The position numbers and the translations under genes are program-made. Under the pieces are notes generated by a model. It saw only the letters and a program-made list of their open reading frames with translations, did not search any database and was not told where the DNA came from. Shown here piece by piece: positions 26,965 through 35,856 of a stretch of 64,000 nucleotides of DNA (the first letter of the stretch is position 1; each line of letters begins with the position of its first letter). Origin of the DNA: CAVZAB01 sp963773155 (GTDB taxonomy: Bacteria > Pseudomonadota > Alphaproteobacteria > Rhizobiales > Beijerinckiaceae); the NCBI GenBank assembly GCA_963773155.1, contig CAVZAB010000006.1, positions 124,001 to 188,000 of the forward strand. Direction: 5' to 3'.

Positions 26965-28404
26965 GTGACCCCTTATGATGTAGCGATTATCGGCGGCGGA
27001 CCGGGCGGCTATGTGGCCGCCATCCGGGCCGCCCAGCTCGGCTTTCGCACCGCCGTCATCGAGCGCGAGCATCTCGGCGGCATTTGCCTCAATTGGGGCT
27101 GCATTCCGACCAAGGCCCTGCTGCGTTCGGCCGAGATTTACCATTACATGCAACATCCCGCCGATTTTGGCCTCAGTCTCAAAGGCGAGGTCGGCTTTGC
27201 AGCTGCCGATGTCGTCAAGCGCTCGCGCGGCGTCTCCGGACAGCTCAATGCCGGAGTTGCCTTCCTGATGAAGAAGAACAAGATCGATGTGATCTGGGGC
27301 GAGGCGCGGCTGATTAAGCCCGGCGAAATCGAGGTGACGGCGCCGCGCAAACCGCCGATGCAACCGCAGGCGCCCCAGCCCAAGGGCACGCTCGGTCCCG
27401 GCACCTATGCCGCCAAGCATTGCATTGTCGCGACCGGGGCGCGACCGCGCCTGCTGCCGGGACTCGAACCCGATGGCGACCGGGTCTGGACCTATTTCGA
27501 AGCCATGGTTCCCAAGCGCTTTCCCAAATCCCTGATCGTCATGGGGTCTGGCGCGATCGGCGTCGAATTCGCGTCCTTCTATCGCACCATGGGCGCGACC
27601 GTGACGATTGTCGAATTGCTGCCGCAGATCCTGCCGGTGGAAGACACTGAGATCGCCGCTCTTGCACGCAAAAGGTTCGAGAAGCAGGGCATGAAAATCC
27701 TGACCTCTGCCAGGGTCACCGGCCTGGCCAAGACCGCGGATTCGGTCACCTGCACGATCGAGGACGATAAGGGCACTCGGCAGACGATCAGCGCCGAGCA
27801 GCTGATTTCCGCGGTCGGGGTTGTGGGGAATATTGAGGGTCTCGGCCTTGAGGCGCTCGGCGTTACGACCGAGCGGGGAGCCATTGTGGTCGACGGTTTC
27901 GGGCGTACCAATGTCGCCGGAATCTATGCAATCGGCGATGTCGCTGGGCCGCCGCTTCTTGCTCACAAGGCCGAACATGAAGGGGTCCACTGCGTCGAGG
28001 CGATCAAGGGCCTCGCCATCCACCCGATGGACCGGTCGCGGATTCCAGGGTGCACCTATTGCCTGCCCCAAATCGCCTCGGTCGGTCTCACCGAGGCTGG
28101 AGCCAAGGCCGCCGGCCTGGCCACGAAGATCGGTCGTTTCCCCTTCCTCGCCAATGGCAAGGCAATTGCGCTCGGCGAACCCGAAGGCCTGGTCAAGACG
28201 ATTTTCGACGCCGACACCGGACGGCTCGTCGGCGCCCACATGATCGGCGCCGAAGTCACCGAATTGATCCAGGGTTTCGTGCTGGCCATGAACCTAGAGA
28301 CGACCGAAGAGGAATTGATGCACGCGGTTTTCCCGCATCCGACCCTATCCGAGATGATGCACGAAAGCGTGCTTGACGCCTATGGCCGAGTCATCCACGC
28401 CTAG
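26965..28404 (+). CDS. lpd: Dihydrolipoamide dehydrogenase (E3)
   Basis: E3 flavoprotein (479 residues) reoxidising the lipoyl groups of the complex. The FAD-binding VAIIGGGPGGYVAAIRAAQL, the redox disulfide in GGICLNWGCIPTK, the NAD-binding VMGSGAIGVEFASFY, IYAIGDVAG and the C-terminal HPTLSEMMHE (His-Glu pair) are all present. I chose the GTG at 26965 because GGAG lies about 8 bases upstream and the protein then starts MTPYDVAIIG. A TTG at 26941 within the repeat array would add only MAQGGVRI. There is an unusual 40-residue insertion rich in Pro/Gln near 27340-27400. Confidence 0.93.
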   Translation: MTPYDVAIIGGGPGGYVAAIRAAQLGFRTAVIEREHLGGICLNWGCIPTKALLRSAEIYHYMQHPADFGLSLKGEVGFAAADVVKRSRGVSGQLNAGVAFLMKKNKIDVIWGEARLIKPGEIEVTAPRKPPMQPQAPQPKGTLGPGTYAAKHCIVATGARPRLLPGLEPDGDRVWTYFEAMVPKRFPKSLIVMGSGAIGVEFASFYRTMGATVTIVELLPQILPVEDTEIAALARKRFEKQGMKILTSARVTGLAKTADSVTCTIEDDKGTRQTISAEQLISAVGVVGNIEGLGLEALGVTTERGAIVVDGFGRTNVAGIYAIGDVAGPPLLAHKAEHEGVHCVEAIKGLAIHPMDRSRIPGCTYCLPQIASVGLTEAGAKAAGLATKIGRFPFLANGKAIALGEPEGLVKTIFDADTGRLVGAHMIGAEVTELIQGFVLAMNLETTEEELMHAVFPHPTLSEMMHESVLDAYGRVIHA

Positions 28405-28430
28405 GTCGTGCGGTGGCCAAGGAGGCAAGC

Positions 28431-28722
28431 ATGGATGCTCAATTGGGAATCATGGGTACGCCCGGACTGAGCCTAGTGACGCTGATTCTCAGTCGGCGGA
28501 CTCGCCGGCTGGATCGCCGGCATGATCCGCGGCATGCGGCACGGGCTTTTGACGAACATTCTCGTCGGCATTGCCGGGTCGTGGATCGGCTCGGAACTTG
28601 CCAATGTCGCAGACATTGTCGTGCGGCACACGTTTGGCCATCTGGTCGCCGCAATAATCGGTTCGCTACTCGTGCTCTATGTCTGGGAAATGCTGCGCGA
28701 CAAAGGAGGGCAGCGCTTCTAG
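28431..28722 (+). CDS. GlsB/YeaQ/YmgE-type small membrane protein, frameshifted
   Basis: A perfect AAGGAGG lies 6 bases before the ATG at 28431. The first 20 codons read MDAQLGIMGTPGLSLVTLIL. A second frame then continues GWIAGMIRGMRHGLLTNILVG ... LVAAIIGSLLVLYVWEML. Removing the A at 28491 joins them through LILVGGLAGWIAG into a 96-residue protein with three hydrophobic segments and the Gly-rich pattern of transglycosylase-associated GlsB/YeaQ stress proteins. Function in the family is poorly defined. It is 26 bases downstream of lpd, and its end overlaps the convergent SGNH gene by 57 bases. Confidence 0.75.
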
Positions 28723-29682
28723 CCTCAGGCCGGTGGTGTTCCGGCCAGGCAAGAGTTCAAGGCGCGATTCGATCGCCGTCCAGAAGGAAGTCGCGAAACG
28801 GTCAGCGCTGGCGCGGCCGAGATGGGAATGATCGAAGGTCTCAAGCGGACCAACGTCCGGTAAAACGAAAGGTAATCCTAGCCGCCGGCTAAGCTCGGCT
28901 CCGGCCTGCGGCGCTACGCTTTCGGTTGGCACGACGGTAAGAATGACGCAGGAGGCCGCCAAGCCCCATTCGGCAAGAAAGCGTCGGCCGATCGCCTCGG
29001 CCGGCACCAGATCGTCGGCAAGCCCGGGCGCAAGCTGGTGCGGGACCTGCAGCGAAAAACTCGGCAGCGGCGCGGGTGGCAGGATCAAGCTTCCATCGAG
29101 GCGGCTTCTGAACAGCGCGAAGGTTGCCCCGCACAACCCCCCCAGGCGCCCGCAGATGGCCTCGTGCCACGCCTGAAAACTTCGCTTGGCCTCGCCTCTT
29201 TCGAGCGCCGCCTGCGGTTGATTGACGATCGCAAGCGCCGGCGTCGAAAGAAAATCGAGAAAGAACGGATCGGCGTTGATGACGAGCAGTTTGGGATGGG
29301 GCGTCAGCCGCTGAAACAAGAGGTCGGCGAACCGGCTGCCGTCGCCACCGGAGAAGGCGGCATTGTAGAATTTCACCTGTTTGCGGCCGAAGAACTCGAC
29401 CGTTGCCGGTGAGGAAAAGGCAAATTGGGCGCGGCTGTTGCCGAGCACTATGACGTCGGCCTCGATAAAATGGCGAACCGCCTCCGGCTCGAGCTTGAGG
29501 GCGAGCGCCGCATGCTCGTAATCGCCGAAATTGATCGATTGGCAAAGGCCGAGATAAGCATTCAGACCATAGCCGCCGCTCCAGCAGCGAAGTCGGCTGA
29601 TCTGCAAAATTCCCTCGCTCCCGGCAAAGGCGGCGACGGCGGACAGCAGGAAGGCGATCAGGAAGCGCCGCACGGCTTGCAT
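28666..29682 (-). CDS. SGNH-fold putative acyl-transfer partner of the MBOAT protein
   Basis: A 338-residue protein with an N-terminal signal or membrane anchor (residues about 5-22). It has an SGNH-hydrolase-like pattern: GNSRAQFAF at 81-89 supplies the probable nucleophile Ser and DHSHLG at 284-289 the Asp-His pair. It starts 11 bases after the end of the MBOAT gene, so the two form an operon. In AlgI/AlgJ/AlgX and PatA/PatB systems the MBOAT protein passes acetyl groups across the membrane and a periplasmic SGNH protein attaches them to a polymer. That role is inferred here from pairing and motifs; the polymer is unknown. Confidence 0.65.
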   Translation of the reverse strand: MQAVRRFLIAFLLSAVAAFAGSEGILQISRLRCWSGGYGLNAYLGLCQSINFGDYEHAALALKLEPEAVRHFIEADVIVLGNSRAQFAFSSPATVEFFGRKQVKFYNAAFSGGDGSRFADLLFQRLTPHPKLLVINADPFFLDFLSTPALAIVNQPQAALERGEAKRSFQAWHEAICGRLGGLCGATFALFRSRLDGSLILPPAPLPSFSLQVPHQLAPGLADDLVPAEAIGRRFLAEWGLAASCVILTVVPTESVAPQAGAELSRRLGLPFVLPDVGPLETFDHSHLGRASADRFATSFWTAIESRLELLPGRNTTGLRLEALPSFVAQHFPDIEHE

Positions 29683-29693
29683 GGTCTGGCCTT

Positions 29694-31196
29694 TTAGAAG
29701 CGAAAATAGAGAAATTCGCTCGGCGCACCAAGAAAGCCGAGGCAGATGCCAAACATCAGGCCGAGCACGACACCAAAGGCAGGGTGGAGACGGTAGCCTT
29801 GACGCGGTGTGAACCAGCGCCGGGCCGAGCCAATCGGCCAGATACCCTCCGCAATCTCGACCGAATTGGGGGCGCTAAACATCACCAGCATCAGGAGGAC
29901 CAGCCAGGCCCGGTTGGCGCCGCGCGCCGAGACATAGCCAAACAGGCCGAGGAGATCGCCGAGCGGACCGAGTGCGGCCTGAAACATGACATCGGTCTTG
30001 TTGAAGGCATTGGCGCCGAACATCGCCTGCCACAGCCGCAAACTTGCCGAAAGCGACTCCGCCCGAAACGGCACCCAGGCGAGCACAACACAAATGAAAG
30101 TCAAAATCCGGCCGACCAAGCGCCGGCCAGGTCGTGGCCCGGGCATGAGCGCGCGAACGCCATGATTGACCAGAAGGTAGGCGCCATGGATGGCGCCCCA
30201 CAAGACGAAAGTCCAGTTGGCGCCGTGCCAGAGGCCGCCGAGCAGCATAGTGAGCATCAGATTACAATAGCGCCGGCGCGCGCCTCGCCGATTGCCGCCG
30301 AGCGGTATGTAGAGATAGTCGCGCAGGAAATTCGACAGGGAAATGTTCCACCGCCGCCAAAATTCGATTATATCGGGCGCCTGATAGGGCGACAGGAAAT
30401 TGTACGGAAGGCTGACCCCGAAAACCCGCGACAGGCCGATTGCCATGTCCGAATAGCCGGAAAAATCGAGATAAAGCTGGAACGCATAGCCGATGGCGCC
30501 GCTCCACGCGTCAAGCAACGAGATATGGGCCTGGCCATGCGCCGCCATGTGGAAAATCTCGCCGACATAGGGTGCCATGCTGTCGGCCAGAAGCTTCTTC
30601 GTTAGCCCGATGCTGAAAAACGTTAGGGCGGTGACGATATGAGGCAGGTGCGGACGGAATGTCGATGCCCGGTCGAATTGCGGAATAAGATCGCGGTGAT
30701 GCAGGATTGGTCCGGCAATCAAATGCGGAAAATACGAGACGAACAAAGCATAGGGCGCGAATTGATATTCGCTCGCCTGTCGGCGCGCCACATCGACCAG
30801 ATAGGCGATCTGGGTAAAGGTGAAGAAGGAAATGCCGGTCGGCAGCGCGACCGGCTCGGCGAGCAGCCGATAGCCGGTCAAAGCCTCGAAATTGTCGCTA
30901 AGGAAATTGGCATATTTGAAATAGGCGAGGGCGGCGAGGTTGGCGCCGATCGCCGTCGCCAGCAACAGGCCGCCCTGGCTGCGCCGGGCGATGGCTCGGC
31001 CGAACAGGTAATTGACGATAATCGATGCGCCGATCAGAAAGATATATTCCGGCGCCGCCCAGCCATAGAAGACAAGTGAGGCGATCAGCATGAACCATAT
31101 TGCCGCTGACTGGCCGGCCGACCGAGCCAGGGCGAAAAATCCAATAACGACGGCGGGAAAGAAGACCAGCAGGAATGGGTAAGAATTGAAGAGCAC
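29694..31196 (-). CDS. MBOAT-family O-acyltransferase (AlgI-like)
   Basis: A 500-residue polytopic inner-membrane protein with about ten or more hydrophobic segments. The MBOAT signature is complete: PHLIAGPILHH near residue 158, DFSGYSDMAIGL near 244, FWRRWNISLSNFLRDYLYIPLGGNR near 279 and the catalytic His324 in GGLWHGANWTFVLWG. It resembles AlgI, which feeds acetyl groups to periplasmic polysaccharide. With the downstream SGNH gene it makes a self-contained acylation pair on the strand opposite to lpd and lipA, suggesting insertion of a module into a conserved neighbourhood. No polysaccharide synthesis genes are adjacent. Confidence 0.9.
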   Translation of the reverse strand: MLFNSYPFLLVFFPAVVIGFFALARSAGQSAAIWFMLIASLVFYGWAAPEYIFLIGASIIVNYLFGRAIARRSQGGLLLATAIGANLAALAYFKYANFLSDNFEALTGYRLLAEPVALPTGISFFTFTQIAYLVDVARRQASEYQFAPYALFVSYFPHLIAGPILHHRDLIPQFDRASTFRPHLPHIVTALTFFSIGLTKKLLADSMAPYVGEIFHMAAHGQAHISLLDAWSGAIGYAFQLYLDFSGYSDMAIGLSRVFGVSLPYNFLSPYQAPDIIEFWRRWNISLSNFLRDYLYIPLGGNRRGARRRYCNLMLTMLLGGLWHGANWTFVLWGAIHGAYLLVNHGVRALMPGPRPGRRLVGRILTFICVVLAWVPFRAESLSASLRLWQAMFGANAFNKTDVMFQAALGPLGDLLGLFGYVSARGANRAWLVLLMLVMFSAPNSVEIAEGIWPIGSARRWFTPRQGYRLHPAFGVVLGLMFGICLGFLGAPSEFLYFRF

Positions 31197-31353
31197 GCTT
31201 GCCGCCTATCGAGGCCCGCGGCGCCGGCCCCGCCCCCTTGGGCCCAGCTTGGCTGCGCCGGCCACGACCCGTCAAGCCGGGCTCGGCCGGCTTGACCTTG
31301 GCAGCGATTGGCCCACATGGTTGAGAAGAGCTTGCTCGTCTTGGGAAGGGTAT

Positions 31354-32328
31354 ATGGCCGTCCTGGTTGATTTGCTGAACAATGATCCGCGCAAGAGCGT
31401 AGCCCGGCATCCCGAAAAAGCGCATCGACCCGATCAGCCGGTGCTGCGCAAACCAGCCTGGATCCGCGTCAAGGCGCCGGGATCGGCCCAATGGGCACAG
31501 ACCCAGACCATTGTGCGCGCGCACGGACTCGTTACCGTTTGCGAGGAGGCCGGCTGCCCGAATATCGGCGAATGCTGGGAAAAGAAGCACGCGACCTTCA
31601 TGATCATGGGCGATACGTGTACGCGGGCCTGCGCCTTCTGCAACGTCAAGACGGGGCTGCCCGGCGCCCTCGATCCGCATGAGCCAACGCGCGTCGGCGA
31701 AGCGGTGGCAGCGCTTGGGCTCGACCACGTCGTCATCACCTCGGTCGACCGCGACGATCTACCCGATGGCGGGGCAGAACATTTCGCCTCCACCATTGCC
31801 GCTATCCGGGCTTTGCGGCCAGCGACAACGATCGAGATCCTCACGCCTGATTTCCTGCGCAAGGACGGTGCGCTCGAGCGCTTGGTTGCCGCGCGACCGG
31901 ATGTTTTTAACCATAATCTTGAAACGGTCGCCTCGAAATATCTCACAGTGCGGCCGGGCGCGCGCTATTTCCACTCGATCCGGCTGCTGCAGCGGGTCAA
32001 GGAACTCGATCCCAGCATGTTCACCAAATCGGGGATCATGGTCGGGCTCGGCGAAACCCGTCACGAAATCCTGCAATTGATGGACGACCTGCGCAGCGCC
32101 GAGGTTGATTTTCTGACGATCGGTCAATATCTGCAGCCGACCCGTAAACACCACGCGGTGGTGCGCTATCTCGAGCCAGCCGAATTCAAGGGCTTCGAAA
32201 CGGTCGCATTGGCCAAGGGGTTCCTCCTCGTGGCGGCAACGCCCCTCACTCGTTCCTCGCACCATGCCGGCGCGGATTTTGCCCGGCTGCGAGCCGCGCG
32301 CGGCAATGGCGCGTTGCGGCAATCTTAG
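31354..32328 (+). CDS. lipA: Lipoyl synthase
   Basis: LipA (324 residues) is a radical SAM enzyme inserting two sulfurs into protein-bound octanoyl groups, here presumably those on PdhB and PdhC. Both iron-sulfur clusters are visible: the auxiliary cluster CEEAGCPNIGEC and the radical SAM CTRACAFC. The RSSHHA segment near the C-terminus holds the Ser that ligates the auxiliary cluster. The ATG at 31354 follows GGAAGGG; the open frame before it overlaps the MBOAT promoter region and is not conserved. It precedes a dienelactone hydrolase gene by 8 bases. Confidence 0.96.
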   Translation: MAVLVDLLNNDPRKSVARHPEKAHRPDQPVLRKPAWIRVKAPGSAQWAQTQTIVRAHGLVTVCEEAGCPNIGECWEKKHATFMIMGDTCTRACAFCNVKTGLPGALDPHEPTRVGEAVAALGLDHVVITSVDRDDLPDGGAEHFASTIAAIRALRPATTIEILTPDFLRKDGALERLVAARPDVFNHNLETVASKYLTVRPGARYFHSIRLLQRVKELDPSMFTKSGIMVGLGETRHEILQLMDDLRSAEVDFLTIGQYLQPTRKHHAVVRYLEPAEFKGFETVALAKGFLLVAATPLTRSSHHAGADFARLRAARGNGALRQS

Positions 32329-32336
32329 GGGACAGG

Positions 32337-33020
32337 ATGGGCGAATTCATCAAACTGACGCGCGGCGACGGCAGCACTTTTGCAGCCTATCGGGCCAACC
32401 CGGCGCTGGCGCCACTTGGCGCGATCGTGGTGCTGCAGGAGATTTTCGGCGTCAATCCGCACATTCGTGGCGTCACCGAGCGTTTTGCCGAGGCCGGCTA
32501 TTGGGCGCTGGCCCCGGCCCTGTTCGATCGCAGCGAGGCCGCGGTCGAACTCGCCTATGGCCCAGACGACATTGCCCGCGGCATGCAAATTGTCGGCAAG
32601 GCCCTCGCCGCAGAGACGCTCGAGGATATAGCGGTTGCCGTTGCCACGGCCACGACAAAAGGCCGGGTCGGTGTTGTCGGCTATTGTTGGGGCGGCACTT
32701 TGAGCTATTTGGCGGCCGCTCAGATCGACGGATTGGCTGTCGCGGTCGGCTATTATGGCGGCGGCATCGTCCGATCGCTCGATCAGGTACCCAAAGTGCC
32801 GATGATTCTGCACTTCGGCGAGCGCGATAAGAACATTCCGCTTTCCGACGTCGCGGAGATTCGTCGCCAAAGGCCGGAAATTCGGACCTATACCTATCCG
32901 GCCGAGCACGGTTTCAACTGCGAGGCGAGGGCGAGCTACGATCGGCCGAGTGCCGAATTGGCCTACGACCGCACTCTTGCCTTTCTGGCCCAGCACATCG
33001 CCCCTGCCGGGTCCACCTGA
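32337..33020 (+). CDS. Dienelactone hydrolase family protein
   Basis: A 227-residue alpha/beta hydrolase with the Cys nucleophile typical of dienelactone hydrolases. QEIFGVNPHIR supplies the conserved Glu, GVVGYCWGGTLSYLAA the Cys nucleophile, GERDKNIP the Asp and AEHGFNC the His. The native substrate is unknown: the family includes carboxymethylenebutenolidase, but no catechol pathway genes are nearby. AGGGGACAGG directly precedes the ATG, and the gap to lipA is only 8 bases, so it is likely co-transcribed with lipA and coq10. Confidence 0.9.
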   Translation: MGEFIKLTRGDGSTFAAYRANPALAPLGAIVVLQEIFGVNPHIRGVTERFAEAGYWALAPALFDRSEAAVELAYGPDDIARGMQIVGKALAAETLEDIAVAVATATTKGRVGVVGYCWGGTLSYLAAAQIDGLAVAVGYYGGGIVRSLDQVPKVPMILHFGERDKNIPLSDVAEIRRQRPEIRTYTYPAEHGFNCEARASYDRPSAELAYDRTLAFLAQHIAPAGST

Positions 33021-33065
33021 CTTCACCCGTTCTGCGCCCCCGCCCGAGAGCCGAGATAAACGCGC

Positions 33066-33533
33066 ATGCCCACTTTTCAAACGACGCGGCTGGTCGGCCA
33101 CACGCCGCTCGAGATGTTCGATCTCGTAGCCGATGTCGAGGAATACCCGCAATTTCTGCCGCTGTGCCTCGACATGCGAATTCGCCGGAGGCAGCCGGGC
33201 AAAGGCGGCGAGGAAATCATCGTCGCCGAAATGCAAGTCGGCTACCGTGCCATTCGTGAAAGCTTCACCAGCCGCGTCAGCCTGGATCGGGCCGGCCTAA
33301 AAATTCTGGTCGAATATATCGACGGACCATTTCGCACGCTGCAGAATCGCTGGCAATTCGTGGCGGTGGGCGAACAGGCATGCCGGGTCGAATTCTTTAT
33401 CACCTATGAATTCGCCAGCCGCACGCTGGCGGTGCTGATGGGCGCCATGTTCGACCGCGCGTTCCGCAAATTTGCGGAGGCCTTCGAAAAGCGTGCCGAC
33501 CTCGTCTATGGCGAAAGGCGCCGGATTTCTTAA
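33066..33533 (+). CDS. COQ10-type START-domain ubiquinone-binding protein
   Basis: A 155-residue SRPBCC/START-like protein of the COQ10/RatA family. It begins MPTFQTTRLVGHTPLEMFDLVADVEEYPQFLPLCL, contains the AEMQVGYRAIRESFTSRV and DGPFRTLQNRW segments, and ends with a helix near FDRAFRKFAEAFEKRA, the standard pattern. Mitochondrial COQ10 homologues bind ubiquinone and support respiration. The E. coli relative is annotated as RatA, a toxin-like ribosome association factor. The alphaproteobacterial context lipA-coq10-cinA favours the quinone role. Confidence 0.88.
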   Translation: MPTFQTTRLVGHTPLEMFDLVADVEEYPQFLPLCLDMRIRRRQPGKGGEEIIVAEMQVGYRAIRESFTSRVSLDRAGLKILVEYIDGPFRTLQNRWQFVAVGEQACRVEFFITYEFASRTLAVLMGAMFDRAFRKFAEAFEKRADLVYGERRRIS

Positions 33534-33588
33534 GACCTCCTTCACGGGCGCTTCCTAGGATCGCGGCTCAATCGATATTGGGCTTTGC

Positions 33589-35850
33589 ATGTCTTTTTTT
33601 TCGCCGGGCCTTGCCAGCCGCCTCACTCGGCCGTTCGCGGCCCAACTGCTCCTTGGCCTGTTTGTTGCCGCCCTTTTCACTTCGGCGCTCTTGCTTTTCG
33701 CGGTGCAGCCGATGTTCGCCAAGATGGTTCTGCCAAAGCTCGGCGGTTCGCCGGCGGTCTGGTCCGTCGCCATGGTCTTCTTTCAGACCGAATTGCTGGC
33801 CGGCTACAGTTACGCCTATGCCCTGACGCGCTGGTTGCCGTTGCCGGTGGCGCTCGTCGTCCACCTGTTCGTTCTCGCCGCCGGTTATTTCGCCTTGCCG
33901 ATCGCGATCGCCTCGGGTTTCGACCGTCCGCCGGTCGAAGGCGAGGTCGTCTGGCTGTTGCACTTGTTCGCCCGCTCACTCGGCCTGCCTTTTTTCGCCA
34001 TCGCCGCCCATGGCCCTTTGCTGCAAGCCTGGTTTTCTCGCTCCGGCCATCGCCATGCCGCCGATCCGTATTTCCTTTATGGCGCGTCCAACATCGGTTC
34101 ATTCGTCGCGCTCATCGCCTATCCGCTCCTGGTTGAACCCGCTTTGACTTTGAGCGGCCAGGCCGAGGCTTGGCGTCTGCTTTATGGCCTCCTTGCCGCC
34201 TTCATTGCGCTCAGCGGCGTCGGCGTCCTTGCAAGCGAACGGGCCAAGCCGGCTTGGCGTCCGGCCGGGCCCGCTGCAACACCAACCTCGCGCCGACTTG
34301 CCTGGATCGGTCTGTCCTTTCTTCCCGCTGCCCTTCTGGTTGCCGTCACCGCCCATCTCGCCACCGACGTCGCCTCGACGCCGTTCCTCTGGGTCCTGCC
34401 GCTGGCACTGTTTCTTCTGACCTTCGTCATGACGTTCCAGGAGCGGCCGCTAATCTCCCAGGCCCTTCTGCTTCGCTGGCAGCCCGCCGCCATGGCCTGT
34501 CTTGCGATTCTGTTCGTGTTCTCTTGGCGGGCCGACCTCTTCGTTTCTCTCAGCCTCAATCTCGGCGCCTTTGCGATGTTTGCGCTGATCTGTCACGGCG
34601 AACTCTACCGGTTGAGGCCGGAGGCGGCGCGGCTCACCGACTTCTACATGCATATGTCGATCGGCGGCGTTCTCGGTGGCGCCTTTGCGGCACTTGTCGC
34701 ACCGCACCTATTCGATCGTGTGGTTGAATATCCGCTGCTGATCCTCGCCACCTTTCTTGCCCGGCCGGGTGTCATCGGCCTCTCGCGGCGGCTCTGGTTC
34801 GCGGATGCGGGACCGATCATTCTCGTTGGACTCCTGGTGCTCGCGCCGGGCCTCTTGTTCGGCTTCAATCTGCCCATGAGCTACGCCAGGATAAACGGCC
34901 TGGTGGTGGCGCTTGTTGCAAGCCTTGCCCTTCTCGAGCGCCGGCACCCGGCCCGGGCGCTCGCTCTGTTCGCTTTCGCATTCGCCTTTACCCAGGTCTA
35001 CGACGCCGGCGAGGGACGGCCGGTTTTCGCCCGCTCCTTCTTCGGGGTTCACCGGGTTGCCGAGATCGACGACGGCCGCTTCCGGGTATTGTTCCACGGC
35101 ACCACCGTCCATGGTGCCGAGCAATTGCGCGGCGATGACGGCATGCTGTTGACCGGGCGGCCCGACCCGCTGACCTATTATTACCGCGGCGGGCCAATGT
35201 CGGAGGCGATGACGGGAGCCCGCCGGCGCCACGGCGGCAGCTTCAGTCGGGTTGCGGTGATCGGGCTCGGCGTCGGCGCGCTCAGCTGTTATTCCGAGCC
35301 GGGCGAGGATTGGCAGTTCTTCGAAATCGATCCCGAAGTGGTACGGCTCGCCCGCGATCCGACCCTGTTCCGCTCGCTCGCCGATTGTTCGTCGAAGCCT
35401 AGGATTACGCTTGGCGACGCCCGATTGACACTCGGCGATCAGCCGGCTGGTTTCGACCTAATCGTCGTCGACGCTTTCAGTTCCGATGCCGTCCCGGTGC
35501 ACCTTCTAACCCGCGAGGCGATTGCCCTTTATGCCGCGAAACTCGCACCGCGCGGTACATTGATCTTCAACACGTCGAACCGCAACATCGAATTGTCCGG
35601 CGTTGTCGCTGCCTCGGCCGCCGCCAATGATCTCGTCATGCTGGCCAAGCGCGACAATCAGCATTTCGATCCGGTGACGACCATGTGGGCCCGGGCAGAA
35701 ATTGCCGTCGTTGCCCGTAGCGAGACCGATACAGGACTAAGGGATGGTGAGATGGACTGGGAACGGATTTACGCACCAGCGACATTGCGATTGTGGACCG
35801 ACGATTATTCCGACCTTTTGAGTGCCATTATCCGCAAATACCGCGAATAG
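33589..35850 (+). CDS. Fused MFS-like membrane protein / spermidine synthase-like protein
   Basis: A 753-residue two-part protein. Residues 1 to about 480 contain some 12-14 membrane segments in MFS-like layout (LFTSALLLFAVQPMFAKMVLPKLGG is the family N-terminus). The C-terminal part is a SpeE-like methyltransferase fold: VAVIGLGVGALSCY is the nucleotide-binding loop, FFEIDPEVVRLA the acidic ribose-binding position, and DLIVVDAFSSDAVPVHLLT the putative active-site Asp. Such fusions are widespread but uncharacterised; aminopropyl transfer is not proven for them. It stands alone, convergent with cinA. Confidence 0.85.
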   Translation: MSFFSPGLASRLTRPFAAQLLLGLFVAALFTSALLLFAVQPMFAKMVLPKLGGSPAVWSVAMVFFQTELLAGYSYAYALTRWLPLPVALVVHLFVLAAGYFALPIAIASGFDRPPVEGEVVWLLHLFARSLGLPFFAIAAHGPLLQAWFSRSGHRHAADPYFLYGASNIGSFVALIAYPLLVEPALTLSGQAEAWRLLYGLLAAFIALSGVGVLASERAKPAWRPAGPAATPTSRRLAWIGLSFLPAALLVAVTAHLATDVASTPFLWVLPLALFLLTFVMTFQERPLISQALLLRWQPAAMACLAILFVFSWRADLFVSLSLNLGAFAMFALICHGELYRLRPEAARLTDFYMHMSIGGVLGGAFAALVAPHLFDRVVEYPLLILATFLARPGVIGLSRRLWFADAGPIILVGLLVLAPGLLFGFNLPMSYARINGLVVALVASLALLERRHPARALALFAFAFAFTQVYDAGEGRPVFARSFFGVHRVAEIDDGRFRVLFHGTTVHGAEQLRGDDGMLLTGRPDPLTYYYRGGPMSEAMTGARRRHGGSFSRVAVIGLGVGALSCYSEPGEDWQFFEIDPEVVRLARDPTLFRSLADCSSKPRITLGDARLTLGDQPAGFDLIVVDAFSSDAVPVHLLTREAIALYAAKLAPRGTLIFNTSNRNIELSGVVAASAAANDLVMLAKRDNQHFDPVTTMWARAEIAVVARSETDTGLRDGEMDWERIYAPATLRLWTDDYSDLLSAIIRKYRE

Positions 35851-35856
35851 AATGCC

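Noticed and set aside
29875..30201. Short minus-strand frames inside the MBOAT gene
   Set aside because: They are alternative frames of a membrane protein gene with all expected motifs in the main frame.
33066..33533. A RatA toxin of a type II toxin-antitoxin system
   Set aside because: No antitoxin partner adjoins, and the sequence and context match the ubiquinone-binding COQ10 family.
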